A DNA stretch of 64,000 bases from JANXDG01 sp964561135 (GCA_964561135.1 CAZLOB010000070.1:1-64000); one strand, 5' to 3'. Positions 35,301-43,289 are shown, counted from the stretch's first letter. Translations and numbers: made by a program. The notes: generated by a model not told the origin, from the sequence alone.

Positions 35301-35761
35301 TTTTAAGTCATAACAAACAACCGTTTGTAAGGTTTGTTTTAGAAGACTTAACCGGAGAAATAGAAGTTATTGTATTTAGTAAGTTATACGAAGAAGTTAA
35401 ATCAGTAATACATAAAGGGAGTGTAGTATATGTTGAAGGAAAACTTGATATCCAAGAAGAAGAAAGAAAATATATAATTGCTGAAAAGATAGACCTGTTT
35501 GAAAAAATAAAAGAACAGATATATAAAAACAAGTCAAAAATTTATATAACAATTTCAAATGTTGGTGTAGATGATGAGTATATTAACAAGTTGAAAAAAA
35601 TTATAGAAAAATATCCTGGTAATACGAAAGTTTATTTTAGAGTCATAACACAAAATTTTGACGAAGTGACGATTGAAACGGAATATAAAATTCTTCCTTC
35701 AAGCAAGGTTTTGTCAGAATTAAAACATCTGATTGGTGAAAATTGTTACCAGTTGGAATAA
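32309..35761 (+). CDS. dnaE: DNA polymerase III alpha subunit
   Basis: A 1150-residue replicative polymerase of the DnaE1 type. The PHP domain opens FVHLHLHTEYSLLDGACRI. The C-family polymerase core has GPGRGSGVGSLVSYCLNITD, the catalytic aspartates in ELPDLDIDFVDYGRDK, GRPRHTGIHASGVIIS and ALYRPGPIRSGMVNEFVERK, and then the helix-hairpin-helix region (GLLGIKNIGEAAAEFI). The C-terminal OB fold (VKVVGMISSIKKFLSHNKQ, about 985-1060) is present, with a short tau-binding tail. Length and order are normal. It starts in the stop codon of the Fe-S protein and ends within the first codons of comEC. Confidence 0.96.
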   Translation: MNEFVHLHLHTEYSLLDGACRIFDNKEQPADIFLLAQKYGMSSLAITDHGNIFGVIEFYKAATSSGIKPIIGCEIYIDPQDIVADQRKSFHLTVLVKNNDGYKNLLKLLSKGYVENLVASKGKIKKEWFEEYKEGLIILSGCLEGEIPYLLLNNRPEEEIKKVVGFYIDVFGRENFYIELMDNNLEEQKKVLPKLYEIAKKFDLKVVATNDVHYVRKEDAKLHEILLCIGTRTTLNDPNRLRFETEEFYFKSPQQMIQIFKDCPEAIKNTVEIAHQCNVLLEFNKLYLPKFDLPEGETADSMLEKLCYEGLKRRFEHISIEYTQRLQHELEIIKQKGFSAYFLIVQDFVNYARQNNIMVGPGRGSGVGSLVSYCLNITDVDPVKYGLLFERFLNLARKELPDLDIDFVDYGRDKIIEYAKNKYGEKNVVQIITFSTMKIKNTVRDVARVLGLPVSLADKISKLIPSPDMSVEEAISQVEEIKELYEKDENVKKILDYAKDIVGRPRHTGIHASGVIISSGDITEHTALFRRSKEDPVTTQYYDEILLELGLLKVDFLGLKTLSVIEETVKLIEQYHGVKININEIPLDDKKTFKLLQEGETTGVFQLESLGMQDLLRKLKPTVFEDIIACIALYRPGPIRSGMVNEFVERKHKKKEIVYDHPLLEDILKETYGVIVYQEQVMKIAQVLAGFTPEEADELRSAVAKKVVEKIEKMEEKFMSGAKKNGVSSSVAKKIFKQILNFGEYGFNKSHAAAYAVTSYRCAYLKAHYPAEYMVSLLNAEIRSGARIKSQSKDETDFRRFLLEVEKMNFKLLPPDVNYSDVYFTKETDKSIRYGLLGIKNIGEAAAEFIVGLRKRIGTIKSFEDFIRFIDNKEVNKRVLEALILSGAMDSLYKDRLTLEEKCKVRKMFLNMIEQKKTKGVHQQMLFSTSEEQGFSDKFTEQEILFYEHQLTEIYWSGHPLEKHLNEIKGIATGTIIELPNQLEKVKVVGMISSIKKFLSHNKQPFVRFVLEDLTGEIEVIVFSKLYEEVKSVIHKGSVVYVEGKLDIQEEERKYIIAEKIDLFEKIKEQIYKNKSKIYITISNVGVDDEYINKLKKIIEKYPGNTKVYFRVITQNFDEVTIETEYKILPSSKVLSELKHLIGENCYQLE

Positions 35762-37913
35762 AATTTTTTCTTTTCTATTATATTATTTGGTTTACTTCAT
35801 TTTTCTTATCTATTTTTGCTTCATAATAATTTACCATATCATATTTTTTTCATTTTGTAGATACACATCGCAAGATAAAATAAAAGAAATATACGGAAAA
35901 ATATTCTGGAAACAACAAACTAAAGCTAACAGTTATATAATTCTTACATCTGGTAAAGACAAATTTTTCTTTTTTATTCCCAACGATATTTATGAGGAAT
36001 TAAAAATTGGAGATTTTGTCCTTCTGAAGACAGTTCTAAAAGACATATCGTTTAGAAACAAACAAGAGTTTTATTTATATAGTTCCTTTAACGTTAGCAA
36101 GTACGGATATGTAGAAGAAGTTTTGAGAATAGATAAGAACAAAAGTTTTGTATACAAACTTATTAATTGGCTGTTATTTACAATAAATAGTTTGAAAGAA
36201 AAACTTGTTGAATTAGTAAATACAAATTTGAATCAACCTTATAGTGGTATTATTTTAAGGTTGACTTTAGGGTATAAAGATGTTGAATTAGATGAAATTC
36301 TTAAATACTTTCAAGATGCTGGAGTTGCTCATGTTTTGGTAGTAAGTGGTCTTCATGTAGGTCTTATTTATACTTTTTGGTATTTTATTTTAAAATTTTT
36401 TATTTTTGACAAAAGGATAAGAATAATTTTTGTTTCTTTGTTAATTTTATTTTTTATGTTTCTTACAGGATGTTCACCGCCAGTTGTAAGGTCAACAATG
36501 ATTATTTTATCATTTTGTATAGCAGAACTACTGCATAGAAAACAACAGCCTATCCGGTCATTAATTATTGCTGCATTTGTAATTTTGTTGGTAAATCCAA
36601 CAAATTTATTTAGTGTTTCATTTCAATTGTCGTTTATTGCATGCTTTGGTATTATATATTTTTATCCTTCATTTTATTCTTCTTTAAAAAATTTCATTGA
36701 AAAAACTCATCCTATTTTGAGTTTTATAGTTAAACTTTTTTTAGTTACAACTTCGGCACAAATTGTAACACTTCCAGTTGTTGCGTATTATTTTAATAAA
36801 TTTTCAATAATTAGTTTTTTAAGCAACATTTTTGTTATACCTATAACGACTATTTTATTATGGTTGTGCATGTTTGGTTATATAACGAGTTTTTTAACAA
36901 AGTTGAATATTATTTTATGGGAAACGATAGAATTGATAACTTTTATTTATATAAGTTTAGTGAAATTTTTTTCACAAATACCGTATTGTGTAATAAATGT
37001 CGCTAAACCTTTTATGTTGAGTATAGTTATTTATTTCTTTGTAATTACTATCTTTGTTCCTATTTTACTGAAGAAAGGTAAATATAAAAGTTTTGTATTT
37101 ATTGTGATAGTGGCTATATGTGTTCTTTTTATTAATTTTCGTTTTAAAAAAAGATTAAAAATAACATTTTTAGATGTTGGTTTAGGTGATTGTGTTTTGG
37201 TTCAAACAGCAAATAAAAACATTTTGATTGATACAGGTGATTCAACTAAAACTGCAATGTATAAAATATCACCTTATTTGAGAGAAAAGGGTATTTTTAC
37301 AATACATTACTTATTAATTACACATCCACATTATCCACATTATGGAGGGACGGAATTTTTAATTAATAATTTTAAAATTGAAAATATTTTTTTAAACGAA
37401 ATTATCCATCCTCACAATCTTGAATATCAGAAATTGGTTGATAAAATTAGACAAAAGAATATCAAATTATGTTTCATAGATAAAGTAAAAACATTGAAGT
37501 TTTCTGACACAGAAATTGTTTTTGAACCAAACATAGTAGATTTTTCCTATGATGAAGAAACTTTTTATGATGATAATTCAGTTTTTGTGAAAATAAAATA
37601 TAAAGATTCCGTAATATTTCTTACCAATGATATTCCTTTAAAATACTTAGTAAGAAAAATGTGTAAAAACACACTATTTTTTCAATTTCCAAGACATGGA
37701 AAGTATAAAGAAGATCTGTTAGAAGTAAAGGAGGGACTATCTTTTAAACCAAAATTTTTGGTTGTCTCTACTGATAAATACCTTACTGAGATAAAAAAAA
37801 TTGGAATTCCTGTATATACAACTGTTGAACATGGAAATGTATCGATAATTGTTAGAAACTTGAAGTTGAAAAATATAAAGAAAACTTTGCACGGAACTGT
37901 TATCTATATGTAA
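35733..37913 (+). CDS. comEC: ComEC/Rec2-family competence protein with degenerate metallo-beta-lactamase domain
   Basis: A 726-residue inner-membrane DNA-uptake channel protein. It has N-terminal hydrophobic segments, an OB-like DUF4131 region (about 50-125), and the Competence core with FQDAGVAHVLVVSGLHVGLI and LTGCSPPVVRSTMIILSF plus eight or more membrane segments (195-470). A C-terminal metallo-beta-lactamase domain (about 475-726) begins ITFLDVGLGDCVLVQTANKN. In that domain the metal motif HxHxDH reads HPHYPH, so the Asp is replaced by Pro, and the usual PHHGS reads PRHGK. The start is TTG 35733 or GTG 35736 inside dnaE; no ATG occurs before the core. A separate intact hydrolase of this type lies at 41897. 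Confidence 0.88.
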   Translation: MVKIVTSWNKIFSFLLYYLVYFIFLIYFCFIIIYHIIFFSFCRYTSQDKIKEIYGKIFWKQQTKANSYIILTSGKDKFFFFIPNDIYEELKIGDFVLLKTVLKDISFRNKQEFYLYSSFNVSKYGYVEEVLRIDKNKSFVYKLINWLLFTINSLKEKLVELVNTNLNQPYSGIILRLTLGYKDVELDEILKYFQDAGVAHVLVVSGLHVGLIYTFWYFILKFFIFDKRIRIIFVSLLILFFMFLTGCSPPVVRSTMIILSFCIAELLHRKQQPIRSLIIAAFVILLVNPTNLFSVSFQLSFIACFGIIYFYPSFYSSLKNFIEKTHPILSFIVKLFLVTTSAQIVTLPVVAYYFNKFSIISFLSNIFVIPITTILLWLCMFGYITSFLTKLNIILWETIELITFIYISLVKFFSQIPYCVINVAKPFMLSIVIYFFVITIFVPILLKKGKYKSFVFIVIVAICVLFINFRFKKRLKITFLDVGLGDCVLVQTANKNILIDTGDSTKTAMYKISPYLREKGIFTIHYLLITHPHYPHYGGTEFLINNFKIENIFLNEIIHPHNLEYQKLVDKIRQKNIKLCFIDKVKTLKFSDTEIVFEPNIVDFSYDEETFYDDNSVFVKIKYKDSVIFLTNDIPLKYLVRKMCKNTLFFQFPRHGKYKEDLLEVKEGLSFKPKFLVVSTDKYLTEIKKIGIPVYTTVEHGNVSIIVRNLKLKNIKKTLHGTVIYM

Positions 37914-37964
37914 ATTGTAATTTACAACTATAGATTTTTGTCTTGTTTTTTTGTATCTAAAATT

Positions 37965-38714
37965 ATGAAATTATTAATAAAACTTAGTGGTAAAGTTATT
38001 GACAATGAAAAACAACTTGATGATTTCGTTAAATTTATAAAAGAAAGATATAATAAAGATAAGATTTTAATTGTTCATGGTGGTGGTAAACAGATTTCTT
38101 TGTGGATGCAGAAACTTTCAATACAGCCAACTTTTGTTAATGGTTTAAGATATACTGATGAACAAACTTTAGAAATTGTTGTAAGTGTTCTTTGTGGTTT
38201 AATAAACAAGTTTCTGGTTTGGAAGTTTATTGAGCAGGGTATTATAAAAACAGTTGGATTGTCTTGTGTTGATAATAAATTACTTGTTACACAAATTGAC
38301 AAAAATTTGGGTTTTGTTGGAAGAGAAGCAAAACAGATAAATTTCGCAGTGTTAGATTTGTTGTTAAAAAATGGATATATTGTTTTGTTATCTTCAATTG
38401 GTTTAGCAAAGGATAAAAAAAAATTAGTTGTTGTAAACATAAATGCTGACGATGTTGTTTCTTTAATAGCGGTTAAGTTTAAACCTGACAAAATTGTATT
38501 TTTGTCAGATGTAGAGGGTGTTTTTGATTGTAAAAATAAAGTTATAAAATATCTTAGTGTTAAAGAAATTGATAAATTAATAGAACAAAAAACTGTTTCA
38601 GAGGGTATGATACCAAAATTACAGTCAATCAAGACACTTTTTTTATCAGCAAAAGTAAAAGAAGTTTTTATCACAAACAATATTAGAAAAGAAGGGACAA
38701 AAATAGTAAAATAA
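37965..38714 (+). CDS. argB: Acetylglutamate kinase-like amino acid kinase
   Basis: A 249-residue amino acid kinase. I start at ATG 37965 (MKLLIKLSGKVIDNEKQLDD); an in-frame TTG at 37938 is less likely. The motifs ILIVHGGGKQISLWMQKL, NGLRYTDEQTLEIV, VVNINADDVVSLIAVKFKPD and FLSDVEGVFD identify the N-acetylglutamate kinase type, which phosphorylates N-acetylglutamate with ATP in arginine synthesis (or the amino-adipate equivalent in LysW-type lysine synthesis). The final SEGMIPKLQSI is typical. No other arginine gene is adjacent, and its neighbours comEC and ogt are unrelated. Confidence 0.85.
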   Translation: MKLLIKLSGKVIDNEKQLDDFVKFIKERYNKDKILIVHGGGKQISLWMQKLSIQPTFVNGLRYTDEQTLEIVVSVLCGLINKFLVWKFIEQGIIKTVGLSCVDNKLLVTQIDKNLGFVGREAKQINFAVLDLLLKNGYIVLLSSIGLAKDKKKLVVVNINADDVVSLIAVKFKPDKIVFLSDVEGVFDCKNKVIKYLSVKEIDKLIEQKTVSEGMIPKLQSIKTLFLSAKVKEVFITNNIRKEGTKIVK

Positions 38715-38716
38715 AA

Positions 38717-39037
38717 ATGACTCATATAGATAAAAAACTTTTGTTTTTTTTAGGGAAACAAAATTTTTTAAAAGTTAAAAATTATCCTTTATTTTATAAA
38801 AAAGTGTGGTTAGAAGTTTTAAAAATACCAAAAGGAGAAGTAAGAACATATAAATGGGTTGCAGAAAAAATTGGTTATCCAAAAGCATACCGTGCTGTTG
38901 GTAAAGCATTAAAAGAGAATCCTTTGCCTGTCTTAATACCTTGCCATAGAGTTATAAAATCTTCAGGTGAAATAGGTGGGTATTCACAAGGAATAAACAA
39001 AAAAATTAAGCTTCTAATGAAAGAGATGCGCCCGTAG
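38717..39037 (+). CDS. ogt: Methylated-DNA-protein cysteine methyltransferase domain protein
   Basis: A 106-residue protein consisting of just the DNA-binding/active-site domain of O6-alkylguanine-DNA alkyltransferases: FYKKVWLEVLKIPKGEVRTY, VAEKIGYPKAYRAVGKALKE, then the active-site IPCHRVI and GGYSQGINKKIKLLMKE. The PCHRV cysteine is present, so direct repair of O6-methylguanine is plausible; the N-terminal domain of Ada/Ogt is absent, as in short forms. Its last codons ATG CGC CCG TAG extend ten bases into the tRNA-Arg gene, whose bases supply the stop. Confidence 0.85.
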   Translation: MTHIDKKLLFFLGKQNFLKVKNYPLFYKKVWLEVLKIPKGEVRTYKWVAEKIGYPKAYRAVGKALKENPLPVLIPCHRVIKSSGEIGGYSQGINKKIKLLMKEMRP

Positions 39038-39101
39038 CTCAATTGGATAGAGCGTCTGGCTACGAACCAGCAGGTTGCGCGTTCGAGTCGCGCCGGGCGC
39101 A
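39028..39101 (+). tRNA. tRNA-Arg (ACG)
   Basis: A full cloverleaf of 74 bases. The acceptor GCGCCCG (39028-39034) pairs with CGGGCGC (39094-39100), with discriminator A at 39101. The D arm is AGCTC...GAGC, the anticodon loop CTACGAA with anticodon ACG, and the T arm is GCGCGTTCGAGTCGCGC. CCA is not encoded (AAAATAAA follows). A34 would be edited to inosine, reading CGN codons. It overlaps the ogt stop. Confidence 0.95.
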
Positions 39102-39241
39102 AAATAAAACTTTTTAAAAAACCTATCAATATAAGTATTTTATCTTATCTTTTGAGAAAAGTTGGTTTTTAAAAGAAATGAGATAAAAATTATGACTTTT
39201 TAAAATTGGGTTTGGTAAGGAAAAGGAAGAGCAGAAAGAAG

Positions 39242-39327
39242 TGCCGAAGGAGGGAGTCGAACCCTCACGGCCGTCAAAGGCCACTGGTTTTTGAGACCAG
39301 CGTGTCTGCCAATTCCACCACTTCGGC
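39242..39327 (-). tRNA. tRNA-Leu (CAA)
   Basis: An 86-base class II tRNA on the - strand. The acceptor GCCGAAG pairs with CTTCGGC, with discriminator A. The D-loop region GGTGGAATTGGCAGACAC is typical for Leu. The anticodon loop CTCAAAA has anticodon CAA (reads UUG), and a long variable arm (TGGCCTTTGACGGCCGT) precedes the T arm GAGGGTTCGACTCCCTC. CCA is not encoded. It faces tRNA-Arg tail to tail; the 140-base gap between them (39102-39241) is AT-rich with only a weak AAAACC/GGTTTT pairing. Confidence 0.95.
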
Positions 39328-39416
39328 TTTAAGTTTTTAATAATACAAAAATTATTCTTTATTGTCAAGTGCGTTTATTGAATTTAGCCTTAAAAATTTA
39401 TATTCATAAAAGAATT

Positions 39417-40103
39417 ATGACACTTGATGTTAATCGAATACAAAAAAATTTTGAGAAACTTAAACAAGAGGTTGAAAAATTTTCAAAAGATGTTAAAATT
39501 GTAGTTGTTACGAAATATATTAAAGATATTGAAGTTATAAAAAAGCTAGCTGAGATTGGTGTCACAGATATCGCTGAAAACTATGCACAAGATTTGGTTT
39601 ATAAATATCACTATTTAGAGAAAGATGGGGTTAACAAAAATTTTAACTGGCATTTTATAGGTCATCTACAAAAAAATAAAGTTAAAAAAGTTGTCCCTAT
39701 ATGTGAGTTAATACAATCTGTTGATTCTATAGAACTTGCTAAGAAGATTGATTTTGAAGCAAAAAAAATAAATAAATCTCAAAATTGTTTAATTGAGCTT
39801 AAAGTTTCTGAAGAAGAGACAAAGTTTGGTATACCAAAAGAAGAGATATTTAAGTTTGTAGAAGAACTGAATTCTTTAAATTTGACAAATATTAAACTTG
39901 TAGGATTAATGACAATGGCTCCATATTTTGATGATCCAGCTAAAACAAGACCTTATTTTAAACAGGCGTATGAAGTGTTTAAATTTTTGCAACAAAAAAT
40001 TACTGGTTTTAACATTTTGTCAATGGGTATGAGTAATGATTATAAAATAGCGTTGGAGGAAGGATCAAATATGTTAAGAATTGGGAGTTTGTTATTTAGT
40101 TAA
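39417..40103 (+). CDS. yggS: PLP homeostasis protein, YggS/PROSC family
   Basis: A 228-residue fold-type III PLP-binding barrel that buffers free pyridoxal phosphate. ATG 39417 (MTLDVNRIQKNFEKLKQEVE) is chosen; an upstream in-frame start at 39369 would overlap the tRNA-Leu promoter side. The PLP lysine is in VVVTKYIKD (near residue 36). Also seen are IAENYAQDLVYKY, NWHFIGHLQKNKVK, SVDSIELAKKID and LMTMAPYFDDP with SMGMSNDYKIALEEGSNMLR. It is followed 14 bases later by proC, the partner found beside it in many bacteria. Confidence 0.92.
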   Translation: MTLDVNRIQKNFEKLKQEVEKFSKDVKIVVVTKYIKDIEVIKKLAEIGVTDIAENYAQDLVYKYHYLEKDGVNKNFNWHFIGHLQKNKVKKVVPICELIQSVDSIELAKKIDFEAKKINKSQNCLIELKVSEEETKFGIPKEEIFKFVEELNSLNLTNIKLVGLMTMAPYFDDPAKTRPYFKQAYEVFKFLQQKITGFNILSMGMSNDYKIALEEGSNMLRIGSLLFS

Positions 40104-40117
40104 ATGGGGTAGCCAAG

Positions 40118-40927
40118 ATGAAATATAAAGTTGGAATAATAGGATGTGGGAACATGGGTAAAATTTTGGTTGACGCAGTTGTATCAACAGTTTGTAAAGA
40201 AAATGTTTTTTGTTTTGATATTGATTTAAAAAAGTTGGCTGAGATTAAAAAGTTGTATAAGGTAAACATATGTTCTTCTAACAAAGATGTTGTTTTAAAT
40301 TCTGACATAATAATTTTTGCAGTGAAACCACAACAGATGAAACAAGTTGTTGAAGAAATAAAAGATTTTATAGATAATACAAAAATTGTAGTATCTATTG
40401 CTGCTGGCGTGAAACTTGAGTTTTTTAACAAAAATTTAAAAAATGTTGCTGTTATAAGAGTTATGCCAAATTTGCCAATAAAAGTTTCCTGTGGTGTTTC
40501 TGCGATATGTAAAAACAAGTTCTGTAGTAAAGAAAAATATGAATTTGTGAAAAAAATTTTTTCTAAAAAAGGAGTTGTTGTTGAAGTTAAAGAAGAATTT
40601 ATGGATTTAATTACGGCTCTTTCAGGGTCAGGGCCAGCATATATTTTCTATATTTCAGAGATAATACAAAAAATTGCTTTAAAATTAGGATTGAATAAAA
40701 AAATTGTACCTGAATTAGTTAACTTTACAATATTAGGTGCAGCAAAAATGTTAACTGAAGAAAAACTTTCTGCTGAAGAGTTAAGAGTTGCTGTTACTTC
40801 AAAAAAAGGTACTACTGAACAAGCAATAAAAACTTTTAAATTTTACAACCTAGAAAAAATATTTTATAATGCAATAAAAAAAGCAGTATCTCGTGCAAAA
40901 GAAATCTCTAAAGAAGTCAGTTCATAA
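40118..40927 (+). CDS. proC: Pyrroline-5-carboxylate reductase
   Basis: A 269-residue enzyme reducing 1-pyrroline-5-carboxylate to proline with NAD(P)H. The Rossmann start VGIIGCGNMGKILVDA, AVKPQQMKQVVEEI, VIRVMPNLPIKVSCGVS, the signature ITALSGSGPAYIFY and the closing EELRVAVTSKKGTTEQAI are all present. Length is normal. It lies in the yggS-proC-HAD-DUF3006-MBL run with short gaps; a GGAGG-containing spacer precedes the next gene. Confidence 0.94.
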   Translation: MKYKVGIIGCGNMGKILVDAVVSTVCKENVFCFDIDLKKLAEIKKLYKVNICSSNKDVVLNSDIIIFAVKPQQMKQVVEEIKDFIDNTKIVVSIAAGVKLEFFNKNLKNVAVIRVMPNLPIKVSCGVSAICKNKFCSKEKYEFVKKIFSKKGVVVEVKEEFMDLITALSGSGPAYIFYISEIIQKIALKLGLNKKIVPELVNFTILGAAKMLTEEKLSAEELRVAVTSKKGTTEQAIKTFKFYNLEKIFYNAIKKAVSRAKEISKEVSS

Positions 40928-40951
40928 ACTTTTCTACTAGGAGGTTGTATT

Positions 40952-41674
40952 ATGATAAAAGCGGTGATATTTGATTTAGATAACACACTTATGGATTTTA
41001 TGAAGATGAAACGCGCTGCAGTTGACGCTGCAGCTGACGCAATGATTGATGCTGGTTTACAGATGCCTAAACAAGAGTTGATTGATAAAATTTATAGCAC
41101 CTATTGGAAAGAGGGGATTGAAGACCAACAAATTTTTGATAAAGTTTTGTTACAAGAGTTTGGTTATATTGATTATCGTATACTTGCTGCTGGGATTATT
41201 GGCTATCGCAGAGCAAAAGAAGCAAATTTATGTACTTATCCACATGTTCATCTTACATTGACAGAACTTATGAAACGTGGTATAAAAATGTGTATTGTTT
41301 CTGATGCACCAAAACTCCCAGTATGGATGAGGATAGTTTCATTAAATTTACAACATTATTTTGAATTTGTCCTCACATTTGAAGATACAGGTGAACGAAA
41401 ACCTTCTCCTAAACCATTTATGATGGCGCTTGAACGGTTAGGAACACAGCCTAAGGAAACACTTATGATTGGTGATTGGGCTGAACGCGATATTGTTGGT
41501 GCAAAACAGTTAGGTATTTGGACAGTTTTTGCACGATACGGAGATGAGTTTAACACACAAAACTCAGGTGCTGATTTTGAAATCACAGATATAATACAAC
41601 TTTTAGATGTAATTGAGAGAATAAAAGAAAAAGATCAGTTGTTATTGTTTGGTGAAGAAGGTAATAAAAAATGA
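40952..41674 (+). CDS. HAD-superfamily hydrolase
   Basis: A 240-residue phosphatase-like protein with an AGGAGG ribosome binding site. The nucleophile motif FDLDNTLMDF (residues 7-16), motif II CIVSDAPK (about 113), the Lys motif ERKPSPKPF (about 148) and motif IV IGDWAERDIVGAKQLGIWT are intact, so it should be active. The cap is helical (subfamily IA-like), with unusually many Ala codons and somewhat higher GC near 41010-41050. The substrate is unknown; glycolate-phosphate-like or nucleotide phosphatases are options. A dead paralogue lies at 3591. It overlaps DUF3006 by ATGA. Confidence 0.85.
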   Translation: MIKAVIFDLDNTLMDFMKMKRAAVDAAADAMIDAGLQMPKQELIDKIYSTYWKEGIEDQQIFDKVLLQEFGYIDYRILAAGIIGYRRAKEANLCTYPHVHLTLTELMKRGIKMCIVSDAPKLPVWMRIVSLNLQHYFEFVLTFEDTGERKPSPKPFMMALERLGTQPKETLMIGDWAERDIVGAKQLGIWTVFARYGDEFNTQNSGADFEITDIIQLLDVIERIKEKDQLLLFGEEGNKK

Positions 41675-41895
41675 AGGTTTACGGAGTAATTGACAGAATC
41701 GAAGATGGAAAAATTGTAGTTGTAAATTTAGTTGATAGAGACGGTATTATGTATTTACCAAAAGAAATGTTTAATTTTAAAATATATGAAGGGTTATGGT
41801 TAATAATAGAAATTAATCCTGATGAAGAGGAAACAAATAAGATGAAGTTAAAAATAAAAAAGTTGCAAGAAAAACTATTAAAAAGAAAGAAATGA
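41671..41895 (+). CDS. DUF3006 domain protein
   Basis: A 74-residue protein. KVYGVIDRIEDGKIVVVNLV, MYLPKEMF and IYEGLWLIIEINPDEEETNK match the small DUF3006 beta domain with a charged helical tail (KLKIKKLQEKLLKRKK). DUF3006 genes are often paired with stand-alone ComEC-type metallo-beta-lactamases, and exactly such a gene follows one base after this stop. Function unknown; the pairing suggests a shared role. It starts in the stop of the HAD gene. Confidence 0.8.
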   Translation: MKVYGVIDRIEDGKIVVVNLVDRDGIMYLPKEMFNFKIYEGLWLIIEINPDEEETNKMKLKIKKLQEKLLKRKK

Positions 41896-41896
41896 A

Positions 41897-42760
41897 ATGT
41901 CAAAAATTATAAAGTTTGTCTTATTTATTCTTCTCTTTTTTCTTACCTTTTGTTTTTCTTCTCTATTAAAGGTATATTTTATTGATGTTGGTCAAGGTGA
42001 TGCTGCTTTTATAATAACACCGAATAACTATACAATGCTTGTTGACGCAGGCGACCGAGATGAGTTTCATGATTATGGTAAAGATGTATGTTCTTTTATT
42101 AAAGATCAACTAAAAATTAATAAAATAAATGTTGCATTAATATCGCATCCACATAAAGACCATATCGGTGGGATGATATACATTTTGTCAAATATGAAAG
42201 TAGAAAAATTTTATGATCCTGGTTTTCCTTATCCTTCATTAGTATATTTTGAACTTCTTGAAATTGTTAACAAAAAAAAGATAAAGTATTATTTAGCACG
42301 AGGTGAAACTTATATAAATCTTGATCCACAAGTAGAGATAAAAATTCTTTATCCACCGAAAAATTTTGTTTTTGACACACCAAACGATAATTCTGTTGTT
42401 TTAAGGATTAGGTATAAAAAAATATCTGTTTTGTTTACTGGGGATATAGAAGCAAATGCAGAGAAAGTTATTGTTAAAAAATATAAAAACAGGCGAAAAG
42501 AAATAAGTTCAAACATACTTAAAGTGCCACATCATGGATCCGCAACTTCTTCAACATACGAGTTTATAAAACTTGTAAAACCAGAAGTAGCAATAATTTC
42601 TTGTGGGAGAAATAACAGGTTCGGACATCCTCATTATAGAATACTAAGACGTTACGAAGATTATGGTGTAAAAATTTTTCGTACTGATATAGACGGGCCA
42701 ATAGAGGTTATTATTGATGGAAAGGATTACAAAATTAAAAGGTTTAAATATAGTAATTAA
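41897..42760 (+). CDS. Exported ComEC/Rec2-type metallo-beta-lactamase hydrolase
   Basis: A 287-residue exported protein. The signal peptide SKIIKFVLFILLFFLTFCF is followed by a ComEC C-terminal-type hydrolase: LKVYFIDVGQGDAAFIITPN, DAGDRDEF, the complete metal motif SHPHKDHIGGMIYIL (about residue 80), SVLFTGDIE, LKVPHHGSATSSTYEF and SCGRNNRFGHPH. Such proteins are thought to act as extracytoplasmic nucleases or phosphodiesterases. All ligands missing in the ComEC at 35733 are intact here, so it could supply that activity in trans (inference). It is paired with DUF3006. Confidence 0.88.
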   Translation: MSKIIKFVLFILLFFLTFCFSSLLKVYFIDVGQGDAAFIITPNNYTMLVDAGDRDEFHDYGKDVCSFIKDQLKINKINVALISHPHKDHIGGMIYILSNMKVEKFYDPGFPYPSLVYFELLEIVNKKKIKYYLARGETYINLDPQVEIKILYPPKNFVFDTPNDNSVVLRIRYKKISVLFTGDIEANAEKVIVKKYKNRRKEISSNILKVPHHGSATSSTYEFIKLVKPEVAIISCGRNNRFGHPHYRILRRYEDYGVKIFRTDIDGPIEVIIDGKDYKIKRFKYSN

Positions 42761-42781
42761 AAATTAGGTGGAGGTGAAACA

Positions 42782-43285
42782 ATGGAGGGACTTAAAATGA
42801 TTAAAACAAGAAGAAGTATCAGACAATACATAAAAAAAGAAATACCAGACGAAATTATCACTGAGATAATTGATTGTGCAAGGTTAGCTCCAACGGCAAA
42901 TAATAAACAACCATGGTTATTTGTGGTTATAAAAAATGAAGAGTTGAAAAAACAGATTGCTGAAATTACAGATTACGGTAAGTTTATAAAAGATGCTGAT
43001 TGTTGTGTAGCAGTTTTTTGTGAAGATACAAAATATTATCTTGAGGACGGTTGTGCTGCTACTGAAAACATTTTGCTTGCCGCATGGTATTTTGGTATAG
43101 GTAGCTGTTGGGTTGCCGGAGATAAAAAGTTTTATGCTGAAAAAATTAAAGATCTGTTAGGTGTTAAAAAAGAATATAAATTAGTAAGTCTAATTTCTTT
43201 AGGTTATCCTGATGAAACAGAATTAAAAAATGTACAAAAAGTAAAAAAGAAAAGTTTAAAAGAAGTTATGATTGTAAAAAAATAG
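42782..43285 (+). CDS. Nitroreductase-family oxidoreductase
   Basis: A 167-residue FMN-binding protein with a GGTGGAGGTGAA ribosome binding site before ATG 42782. IKTRRSIRQYIKKEIPDEII is the FMN-binding N-terminus, ARLAPTANNKQPWLFVV the second flavin contact, and AATENILLAAWYFGIGSCWV and LVSLISLGYPDE complete the fold. Short nitroreductases of this kind reduce quinones or nitro compounds or act in dehalogenation; the substrate is unknown. It is four bases from the NUDIX gene that follows. Confidence 0.88.
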   Translation: MEGLKMIKTRRSIRQYIKKEIPDEIITEIIDCARLAPTANNKQPWLFVVIKNEELKKQIAEITDYGKFIKDADCCVAVFCEDTKYYLEDGCAATENILLAAWYFGIGSCWVAGDKKFYAEKIKDLLGVKKEYKLVSLISLGYPDETELKNVQKVKKKSLKEVMIVKK

Positions 43286-43289
43286 TTTT

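Noticed and set aside
38075..38725. 216-residue - strand open frame opposite argB
   Set aside because: It is the antisense shadow of a clear acetylglutamate kinase gene and shows no protein-family motif.
39102..39241. Attachment site or integrated element at the tRNA pair
   Set aside because: No direct repeat of a tRNA end, integrase or foreign gene is present in the gap or nearby.
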